Source: a bacterium (lineage in GTDB: Bacteria; Bacillota; Clostridia; Christensenellales; UBA1242). From it: a stretch of DNA of 7,437 nucleotides. Each line of letters begins with the position of its first letter. Within the stretch, counting starts at the first letter, position 1. Below, piece after piece: positions 1 through 5,490 of this stretch. A model generated the notes under the pieces. It was not told the origin of the DNA. It saw only the letters and a program-made list of their open reading frames with translations, and made no database searches. The position numbers and the translations under genes are program-made. The stretch is from NCBI GenBank assembly GCA_024692805.1, contig JAILMD010000014.1, positions 1 through 7,437 on the forward strand, in the 5' to 3' direction.

Positions 1-756
1 CTCAATTGCAGGGTAAATATCAACAGCAGTTATAACTTCTTCTCTTGCTTTACCTGTTTCTGCATCTTTACCAGAAACTTCAACTGAATTGAGGTCATTA
101 TAATAAAGGCTTCCAATATCTTTTTTAATTTTTTCAGCCATTTCATCACTAATTATTAAGCTGCAATTATTGTAAATCTGTTGAATAATTGCCTTATCAA
201 TATTAGAGCCCCCTAAACCAATATTAACGCCATTAATTAGCATATTTTCACTAAAGATGGCAATATCAGTGCACCCCGCGCCAATTCCAACAACCATATG
301 CGCTTCACTCGACTCAATATTAACCCCTGCGCCAATAGCAGCGCAAACAACTGATGGAATTAAAACGCAATCGCTAACCCCAGCAGCATAACAAGTTCTT
401 TCAAACGTTAATTTTTCAGCTAAACTAATTCCAAGAGGAACGCATATTAACGCCCTGATTGTTGGTTTAAAAATATGCTTTGGGCAAACTTTTAAAAGGA
501 AATGTTTTAACATTTCGCTAGCAAGAGCTGAATCATTAATAATTCCTTCGCTTATAGGAGAAACAACACTTATTCCACTATCGCTAGATTTGCCAATAAA
601 TTTCTTTGCTTCAGACCCAACAGCAACTATTTGCTTTTCATTATATTTAAGGTTAACCGCAACCAAACTAGGCTCACTTAAAATGAAGCCTTCGCCTTGT
701 TTATAAATTGTGGTCACGCTTGACCCTAATTTTATCGCTAAAAAATTTGTAGCCAT
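1..756 (-). CDS. mreB: MreB-like actin homologue (3' end outside window), ATPase motifs altered
   Basis: The visible 252 codons start at ATG 756-754, six bases after GGAGG (763-767), and run off the left edge; typical MreB has about 335-345 residues. MreB is a membrane-associated actin-like filament protein that guides lateral wall synthesis. The sequence aligns almost without gaps to the MreB family: LGSSVTTIY (residues 10-18), GEGFILSEPSLVAV (21-34), KPTIRALICVPLGIS, AAIGAG (139-144), then LGGSNIDKAI and an EVSGKDAETG stretch typical of MreB. The key nucleotide residues differ. The first-phosphate-loop Asp of DLGT is Lys9. The EEP segment with the catalytic Glu is Pro134-Ser135-Val136. The DIGGGTT loop is GIGAGCT (157-163), so its Asp is Gly157. 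The fold assignment is firm; the inference is a nucleotide-hydrolysis-poor paralogue that may co-assemble with a standard MreB elsewhere in the genome. Confidence 0.85.
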   Translation of the reverse strand, partial: MATNFLAIKLGSSVTTIYKQGEGFILSEPSLVAVNLKYNEKQIVAVGSEAKKFIGKSSDSGISVVSPISEGIINDSALASEMLKHFLLKVCPKHIFKPTIRALICVPLGISLAEKLTFERTCYAAGVSDCVLIPSVVCAAIGAGVNIESSEAHMVVGIGAGCTDIAIFSENMLINGVNIGLGGSNIDKAIIQQIYNNCSLIISDEMAEKIKKDIGSLYYNDLNSVEVSGKDAETGKAREEVITAVDIYPAIE

Positions 757-762
757 TACAAG

Positions 763-767
763 CCTCC
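763..767 (-). promoter_or_regulatory. Ribosome binding site of the mreB-like gene
   Basis: GGAGG on the minus strand lies six bases before the ATG at 756-754 and fixes that start. Confidence 0.75.
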
Positions 768-773
768 AGTTTT

Positions 774-802
774 ATTATAACCAAAAACAACCCCTTTAGC
801 AA
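774..802 (-). promoter_or_regulatory. Sigma-A-type promoter of the mreB-like gene
   Basis: On the minus strand, TTGCTA (797-802) and a perfect TATAAT (774-779) are separated by 17 bases. This implies a short leader carrying the GGAGG site and separate transcription from the upstream Ppx-like gene. The -35 region is covered by a potential hairpin (789-817). Confidence 0.75.
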
Positions 803-817
803 ATAAATAAAGGGTTT
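789..817 (-). repeat. Inverted repeat overlapping the mreB-like promoter
   Basis: Arms AAACCCTTT (817-809) and AAAGGGGTT (797-789) pair with one extra C/G in the second arm, around an 11-base AT-rich loop (798-808). On the minus strand the repeat is followed by GTTTTTGG. It could be a weak second terminator behind the Ppx-like gene or an operator, because it covers the -35 box and the start of the spacer of the next promoter. Confidence 0.45.
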
Positions 818-823
818 AACAAT

Positions 824-852
824 AAAAAAGAGCCCAACCAATGTTGAACTCT
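824..852 (-). terminator. Rho-independent terminator after the Ppx-like gene
   Basis: Reading the minus strand, AGAGTTCAAC (852-843) pairs with GTTGGGCTCT (838-829) as a 10-pair stem with two G-T pairs and an ATTG loop, followed by a run of T (829-824). It begins 13 bases after the stop codon of the Ppx-like gene and separates it from the mreB-like gene. Confidence 0.85.
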
Positions 853-865
853 AATTTATTATTTG

Positions 866-2386
866 TTATAAAATTTCAATCTTTTTACCAAAACATCTCT
901 CAAAGTCTTTAGCGCATTCACTTGCCTTTTCAACTTCGTAAGAATTATCGCCTGTTGCTATTGTTTTCATAATAACGCTGTCGCCTAAAACATCACAATT
1001 AATATCAACAATAACGCTATTTTTAACCCTATCAAATGCTTCAGCGAGCCTTAAAATAATTCCAAGTTTTTTAACTGCTTCAATATCTTCTTCTGTTACT
1101 AACTCTCTATATTTTAAATATTCATTAATTGAAATATCGCCACCGCAGTGAAGTGAGATTGCCATTCCCGCTAAAACTAATTCCCTATGGCTAACTCCGT
1201 AAAGATCAGACCCTAAAAGAGTATAGAAACCGTTTTTAGCGTGGTTATTAAAACCAACGCGTTGTCCGCAATCGTGCATATATGAAGCAAGTCTTAAAAT
1301 TCTTGTGTAGCCCCTAGGAAGTTTATGTAAAACTCTTAGTTGTTTAAATAATAACAATGAAAGGTTATAAACTTGTTCGTTATGCTTTTCATTTTCTTTA
1401 TCAAAAAAGTTTGATTGACTCATCATGCTAAAGCCTAAAACGTCGCTAAGTGGCCTGTCTTGCGTTTGCTCAACAACTTGGCTAAACATTAAACCTTCAA
1501 AAAATGGCCTTGTGCTAACAATTAATGCTGGCTTTTTAGACAATTCAAATAACGTTTCAATTAATGCTAATGAAACAACAGTTGAATCTGCCCTTTGCTC
1601 TTTAACCCCTTTAATCTTTTTGGTTGGGTCAAGGTCAGCTTGCTTTAATTGAGCTAAAACTTTAGCATTATCTTCGCTAAGTAAGTTATAGTCATTAACT
1701 AAATCAAGCGGATATTTTCTAAGCCTTTTTGCTAATATTGAAGCATCTTCAAAGAAATGCCCAACACCAACAAGGTCAAAGTCTTCTTCAATTTCATTTA
1801 AAAATTGAACTTGTGATAATTCATTATGTAAGAATTCTTTTAAGTTATTAAATGCTGACTCTTTATCGGCATCATAAACTTTAAATTTATCGGCAAGAGC
1901 CTTAGCGCCAAGTGGTAAAGTCACTTGGTCAATAATAACTCGCCTATTATAAGCAACTAAATGGAGATTTTCATTGTCAAGATAACAAATAACACCCTTT
2001 GGAATGTCGTGAGTGTTAATAATTGATGAATAAATAACTGTGTTTTGTTCAGCGTTATCAAGGCTTGTAAACCTAAAACCACATAAACTAAACACTTCAT
2101 CAAAGAAACTATGAAGGTTTTTAGGCTTTTCTTGATCGCCAAATATTGAAACGGCGATAACCCTACTAACCCCATAAAGCTCACAGATTTTACGGAAGTT
2201 CTTTAAAATTTTAATAGCCGCGTCAATTTGCATTTTATTTAAAAACATATCTTCGCTTTGGCTAACATTTAAATTAACAGGCTCAAACTCCCTATCATTA
2301 ATAATAAAGTAATTATTATTATCAACAGTTGAAATAACGAGTTCTGCTTTGTTTATCCCGACTAAAATAACAGCAACTTTCTCCAA
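866..2386 (-). CDS. Ppx/GppA-family protein with C-terminal HD domain, phosphate loops degenerate
   Basis: About 506 residues, the usual size of exopolyphosphatase/guanosine-pentaphosphate phosphatase (Ppx/GppA) proteins, which remove terminal phosphates from polyphosphate or pppGpp. The family is recognised by TLPLGAKAL (residues 156-164), VGVGHF and YPLDLVNDYNL in the second actin-like lobe, the RAD and EGL segments, and a C-terminal HD-type domain with His371-Asp372 (YMHDCG), NNHAKNGFY, GSDLYG and SHRE. Two family signatures are missing: the N-terminal DxGSNS loop reads VGINKAE, and the DIGGGSTE loop reads YLDNENLHL. Catalysis in the actin-like domain is therefore doubtful, while the HD part looks conserved. 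I chose TTG 2386 over the in-frame TTG at 2404 because AAGGAGAT (2394-2401) sits seven bases before it, whereas the upstream TTG has no such site and lies almost at the predicted transcript start. It could act as a regulator or binding protein rather than a phosphatase. Confidence 0.8.
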   Translation of the reverse strand: MEKVAVILVGINKAELVISTVDNNNYFIINDREFEPVNLNVSQSEDMFLNKMQIDAAIKILKNFRKICELYGVSRVIAVSIFGDQEKPKNLHSFFDEVFSLCGFRFTSLDNAEQNTVIYSSIINTHDIPKGVICYLDNENLHLVAYNRRVIIDQVTLPLGAKALADKFKVYDADKESAFNNLKEFLHNELSQVQFLNEIEEDFDLVGVGHFFEDASILAKRLRKYPLDLVNDYNLLSEDNAKVLAQLKQADLDPTKKIKGVKEQRADSTVVSLALIETLFELSKKPALIVSTRPFFEGLMFSQVVEQTQDRPLSDVLGFSMMSQSNFFDKENEKHNEQVYNLSLLLFKQLRVLHKLPRGYTRILRLASYMHDCGQRVGFNNHAKNGFYTLLGSDLYGVSHRELVLAGMAISLHCGGDISINEYLKYRELVTEEDIEAVKKLGIILRLAEAFDRVKNSVIVDINCDVLGDSVIMKTIATGDNSYEVEKASECAKDFERCFGKKIEIL

Positions 2387-2393
2387 GGCTAAA

Positions 2394-2401
2394 ATCTCCT
2401 T
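2394..2401 (-). promoter_or_regulatory. Ribosome binding site deciding the Ppx-like start
   Basis: AAGGAGAT on the minus strand lies just before TTG 2386 and inside the longer reading frame that begins at TTG 2404. It supports the shorter protein. Confidence 0.7.
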
Positions 2402-2418
2402 CAAACTAATTTAATCAA

Positions 2419-2447
2419 ATTATAGCATAAGGCCTTTAAAATAAAAA
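2419..2447 (-). promoter_or_regulatory. Extended -10 promoter of the Ppx-like gene
   Basis: TGCTATAAT (2427-2419) is a perfect -10 box with an extended TGN element. The -35 position at 17 bases holds only TTTTTA (2442-2447), as often seen with extended -10 promoters. It lies in the 80-base gap between rnfB and the Ppx-like start. No terminator is visible after rnfB, so read-through from the rnf operon is also possible. Confidence 0.65.
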
Positions 2448-2466
2448 GATTTAATTTAAAATTTTT

Positions 2467-3258
2467 TTACAAACGTGAAATGCAATGATTTGGGCAAACC
2501 CTAACACATTTATAGCAGTTAATGCACTTCGTTTCATCAATAACAGGAACGCCATCTTTAATGCTGATTGCTCCTGTTGGGCAAATCTCAATACAATGAT
2601 TGCAATGAATGCAACCAACAGAGCAAGAATAATTCTCGCCATGTTTCTTTGTTTTGTTGTTGCAAGCAATAACTGCTCTTTGAGAATAAGGAATTAAGTT
2701 AATAAGTTTATTTGGGCAACTCAAAACGCAGTTTCCACAACCAACACAAATTTCAGGGTCAACAAACGCTACCCCATTTTCATTAATCTTAATAGCGCTA
2801 AAAGGACAAGCCTTAACACAATCCCCACATCCAAGGCAAGCATAAGGGCAAGTTTTGCATCCGCTATGCAAGTTATCTTGGCTTAAACAAGAATTGTTGC
2901 CAACATAATCATATTTTGTTTTACAATTTTTTCCACCCTTACATTTAACAAAAGCAATTTGTTTAACGTTAGCAATAGCGTCACCCAAAAATGAACCATC
3001 AATTTTTGCCTTGTTTTCAAAAGAAACAAGTGGGCAGTCTTCTGCCTTTGCTTTTCCGTTAACAATATCTTCAGCAAGTTTAGAACAATATTCCCTTCCA
3101 CACGCTCCGCAGTTAACCCCTGGAAGCCATTTATTAACAACTTCAAGCGCTTCGCTGTTTGGTTTTTTCTTTTTAACAATTAAACTGATTAAGAAAACTG
3201 TTAAAAAGATTATTAAACCAAGCGCTAATGAAACTAAAATAACAATCCAAAAATCCAT
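2467..3258 (-). CDS. rnfB: RnfB, ferredoxin-type iron-sulfur subunit of the Rnf complex
   Basis: 263 residues. RnfB is the cytoplasmic entry subunit that takes electrons from reduced ferredoxin. An N-terminal membrane helix (about 3-28) is followed by a KKKK stretch. Next comes the RnfB-specific cluster motif with Cys50, Cys53, Cys58 and Cys75 (NCGACG...C...CP). Four CxxCxxCxxxCP ferredoxin motifs follow: Cys141/144/147/151, 171/174/177/181, 216/219/222/226 and 245/248/251/255. Extra cysteines occur at 106, 112, 124, 134, 137, 199, 212 and 259, in a CKGGKNC region like the clostridial form. ATG 3258 is preceded by AGGAG (3264-3268) with a five-base spacer, 13 bases after the rnfA stop. As last gene of the operon it is complete and shows no loss of ligands, unlike its membrane partners. 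The assignment is firm; the electron acceptor here is uncertain because the rest of the chain is altered. Confidence 0.95.
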   Translation of the reverse strand: MDFWIVILVSLALGLIIFLTVFLISLIVKKKKPNSEALEVVNKWLPGVNCGACGREYCSKLAEDIVNGKAKAEDCPLVSFENKAKIDGSFLGDAIANVKQIAFVKCKGGKNCKTKYDYVGNNSCLSQDNLHSGCKTCPYACLGCGDCVKACPFSAIKINENGVAFVDPEICVGCGNCVLSCPNKLINLIPYSQRAVIACNNKTKKHGENYSCSVGCIHCNHCIEICPTGAISIKDGVPVIDETKCINCYKCVRVCPNHCISRL

Positions 3259-3271
3259 AATTTCTCCTATT

Positions 3272-3832
3272 TTAAATAACGAAAACAGCTAATCCTATTA
3301 TTGAAAGTAATAATAAAACTAATGGCAATCCTCTCATATATTTTGGAGCCAAAGTGCCATTAAGTTTAAAGTAAGCGCCATAAATAATAAAGTTAACAAT
3401 AGTAAACCCTAATCCATAGAAAAGGAATGTTAAAACAGTATCAACGATTGCCAAAGTTAAATCAAAGCTTAAAACAATAGCAAGAATTGAAACAAACATA
3501 AACATAAAAGTATAACTTTTTTCATAGATAAAGAACACTTCTTTGTTTATTGCCTTTAAAATATAATAAGCAACAAAATTAAAGATGCCCGTTAATAAAA
3601 CTAAAACGATTAGTCTTAAAAATTCAACGCCAAAAGGCTTTAAAACATAGTTATATAACAAATAGTAAGAAAGGCCTGATAAGGTTAAAACTATTGCAAA
3701 AATCAAACTAATAAGCCCGGTATAAGCAAAACTACGCTTATTCGCTAAAAGCAAAGGAACTCCAAATCCGTTGCAAACGCAAACGTTAGAAGTAACAGTG
3801 CAAACAAGCAATATTTGTAAAATATTATTCAT
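3272..3832 (-). CDS. rnfA: RnfA, integral membrane subunit of the Rnf complex, cysteine ligands lost
   Basis: 186 residues, near the usual 190, with about six hydrophobic segments. In known Rnf, RnfA and RnfE form an inverted pair holding a [2Fe-2S] cluster in the membrane, with two cysteines from each. The N-terminus (TVTSN...FGVPLLLANK) matches the family segment TVLVNN...GLCPFMGVSK, and the later YEKSYTFMFMFVSILAI matches YRLLGIFLPLITTNCAV. The LCP cysteine aligns with Val25 and the TNC cysteine with a non-cysteine; the only cysteines are 11, 18 and 20. The start is ATG 3832, five bases after AAAAGGAGGG, rather than an in-frame codon 42 bases further upstream. It overlaps the end of rnfE in the string ATGAATAA. 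Placement between rnfE and rnfB fits the standard order. Identity as RnfA is likely; cluster binding in the canonical way is not. Confidence 0.85.
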   Translation of the reverse strand: MNNILQILLVCTVTSNVCVCNGFGVPLLLANKRSFAYTGLISLIFAIVLTLSGLSYYLLYNYVLKPFGVEFLRLIVLVLLTGIFNFVAYYILKAINKEVFFIYEKSYTFMFMFVSILAIVLSFDLTLAIVDTVLTFLFYGLGFTIVNFIIYGAYFKLNGTLAPKYMRGLPLVLLLLSIIGLAVFVI

Positions 3833-4562
3833 GTTGCCCTCCTTTTCCGTTAACGTTAGAGTTTGATTTGTCAATTAGTTCGCTAACGCCAAAGTTTTCA
3901 ACTTCGCTGTCATTAACAACTTTAACACGCTCTTCATTTCTTTCAGCATTTAATTTCATCTTATATTTAGCAACTAATAAGTCATATTGCTCTTTCTTTT
4001 GAGAGATATTAAGCCAATAAGCATTCATAAATGCAGTAAGTAATGCTAAAATTAAGAACTTCCCGCTCATACTAGTTAAATAAGCAAGAGTCGGAAATCC
4101 TGTTTCAATTCCCCAGAACGTTCCTAAACCAAAAACTTCAACAACTATTGAAACAAGAGTTATTAAAAGTAAGAAGCAAGGAACTTGAATCATAATCTTA
4201 AAGAAATAATGGCTAATTTCATTCTTAGAGTTGTGATAAATAAGATTAAGCCCTAAAATTCCGGCTGAAACAGAACAATATAAAATTTTGTCACCTGCTT
4301 TAGCAAAAATGCTATTAGGGAAAATTGTGTAAATATAAGTTAGGGCTGTTGTTAGCGCAGCAACAACAACCATATAAACAAAGAAAGTTAAGTTTCTATC
4401 AGTTATTTTTTCCATTATTGAAACAATGCTTGCACTGATAATATAAACAACGCCAACAAGCAACGCAAGAAAAACAACTTCATTAACTGAGTTGGTTATG
4501 CTTAAAATTGGTAAGCATGATAAAGCAACAACAAAAACAGGGTTAACAGCGCTCTTATTCAT
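3825..4562 (-). CDS. rnfE: RnfE-like integral membrane subunit with long hydrophilic C-terminal tail
   Basis: 245 residues. The start NPVFVVALSCLPILSITNSV resembles the RnfE opening NPVLVLVLGLCPALAVSTS, but the cysteine is one place earlier (Cys16, CLP instead of LCP). The second family cysteine, in the segment VNCIIIG, has no exact counterpart; Cys96 lies several residues before the aligned site, and Cys129 is in a later helix. About six membrane segments cover residues 8-185. Residues 186-245 form a charged tail rich in Lys and Glu, then in Asn, Gly and Ser, possibly helical at first. The start is ATG 4562, three bases after GGGGAGGGAG (4566-4575), rather than a TTG five codons upstream. 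It overlaps the rnfD stop in ATGAATAA. Its place in the order D-E-A-B and the paralogy with RnfA support RnfE. Whether Cys16 and Cys96 still share a cluster with RnfA is uncertain. Confidence 0.8.
   Translation of the reverse strand: MNKSAVNPVFVVALSCLPILSITNSVNEVVFLALLVGVVYIISASIVSIMEKITDRNLTFFVYMVVVAALTTALTYIYTIFPNSIFAKAGDKILYCSVSAGILGLNLIYHNSKNEISHYFFKIMIQVPCFLLLITLVSIVVEVFGLGTFWGIETGFPTLAYLTSMSGKFLILALLTAFMNAYWLNISQKKEQYDLLVAKYKMKLNAERNEERVKVVNDSEVENFGVSELIDKSNSNVNGKGGQHE
3837..3846 (-). promoter_or_regulatory. Ribosome binding site deciding the rnfA start
   Basis: AAAAGGAGGG on the minus strand, inside the last codons of rnfE, places the rnfA start at ATG 3832 and rules out the longer in-frame reading. 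Confidence 0.8.
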
Positions 4563-5490
4563 TTGCTCCCTCCCCAAAATAGTGTGGTCTTATAACCCTG
4601 TCAAGAAGTGGGCTTAAGCAGTTAACGCAAACAAGAAGCGCTAAAATTGCCATATCTCCGCCACCACTATATTTAATAATTAGGCTTGCGCCAACGCCAA
4701 AAATAATTGCATAAATAAACTGCCCAAGCGTTGTGTTAGGGCTGGTTGAAAACTCTGTTAACATAAACGTTGTAACAAATAAGAAGTTACCAGAGAATAA
4801 ATAAGGCAAGATATATTCATAGTTAAATTGGTTAATAGCAAACGTCATTAAAACAAAACTAACAACTGCTATAATAGGAATTTTAATTCCAACTGAATGA
4901 GTTGCAATTAAATAGATTAACGCAACTGCAACAACAGCAAGACAAACGCAACCAATTGATGCGCTTATTTGACCTTTTAAACATCTGATGATATTAAAGT
5001 CAGCAATATTGTTTTCAAGAAGCGCTCCATAAGGGTTTCTCATAAAACCTGAGCCTGAAACTCTAACAAAAAGGTTTGCACCTTGGCTAAAAATAATGCC
5101 AACAAAAAGCGCTCCCCCAGCACTTGCATTAACAATATGGTTTTCATTTTTACCAAAAACCATTTTGCAAACAATAATGCTAAACGCCATAGCAATAACA
5201 GGAACATAAAGTGGGGTTTTATAGCCAACCAAACAAGTAAATGTTATTGAGCAAATCAAGACTTCAAGAAAATCAACTCTTATTTTTTCATAACAAACAA
5301 TGTTATAAAGAAGTTCAAAAACCAAAGCGCTTGCTAACGCTATTCCTAAAATATAAAGCGCTTGCCAATTAGTCATAACAAGACCAACAACAAAAACCAT
5401 AATGAGCATTATAAGTTTTTGCTCTTTGATAAAGTTAACGCTGTTAGCACTTTTTACAAAAGGAGAATGAGTAACTTTAAATTGATTCAT
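4555..5490 (-). CDS. rnfD: RnfD, integral membrane subunit of the Rnf complex, FMN-attachment Thr replaced
   Basis: 311 residues with about ten membrane segments. RnfD is an ion-translocating subunit that in known complexes carries covalent FMN on a threonine in an S/T-x-AT-P-L motif. The family match is clear in VTHSPFVKS near the start, KMVFGKNENHIVNASAGG (109-126, related to YGGLGQNPFNPA), PYLFSGNFLFVTTFMLTEFSTS (229-250), the YSGGGDMAILALLVCVN helix and the ending LDRVIRPHYFGEG. The FMN site aligns with residues 150-156, MRNPYGA, placing Asn152 where the threonine should be. ATG 5490 shares a base with the rnfC stop (TAATG), and AAAGGAGG lies eight bases before it within rnfC. The next gene is rnfE with an 8-base overlap, whereas rnfG normally sits between them. 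Identity is firm; loss of covalent flavin is inferred from the alignment. Confidence 0.9.
   Translation of the reverse strand: MNQFKVTHSPFVKSANSVNFIKEQKLIMLIMVFVVGLVMTNWQALYILGIALASALVFELLYNIVCYEKIRVDFLEVLICSITFTCLVGYKTPLYVPVIAMAFSIIVCKMVFGKNENHIVNASAGGALFVGIIFSQGANLFVRVSGSGFMRNPYGALLENNIADFNIIRCLKGQISASIGCVCLAVVAVALIYLIATHSVGIKIPIIAVVSFVLMTFAINQFNYEYILPYLFSGNFLFVTTFMLTEFSTSPNTTLGQFIYAIIFGVGASLIIKYSGGGDMAILALLVCVNCLSPLLDRVIRPHYFGEGANE
4566..4575 (-). promoter_or_regulatory. Ribosome binding site deciding the rnfE start
   Basis: GGGGAGGGAG on the minus strand lies three bases before ATG 4562 and inside the end of rnfD, so the in-frame TTG at 4577 is not the start. Confidence 0.75.

Noticed and set aside
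1425..1652. Plus-strand open frame opposite the Ppx-like gene, and similar ones opposite rnfB and rnfC
   Set aside because: They are antisense shadows of clearly coding minus-strand genes, with no recognisable family or start signals.
2387..2404. Longer reading frame of the Ppx-like protein from TTG 2404
   Set aside because: It has no ribosome binding site, lies only a few bases from the predicted transcript start, and contains the AAGGAG that serves the TTG at 2386.
2429..2436. AAGGCCTT palindrome as a terminator after rnfB
   Set aside because: The stem is only four base pairs with no loop and no T-run directly after it; it lies in the spacer of the Ppx-like promoter.
3833..3874. N-terminal extension of RnfA
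   Set aside because: It contains the AAAAGGAGG site for ATG 3832 and lies wholly within rnfE; the family starts at the later Met.
4563..4577. N-terminal extension of RnfE from TTG 4577
   Set aside because: It encodes the ribosome binding site itself, and ATG 4562 fits the family start.
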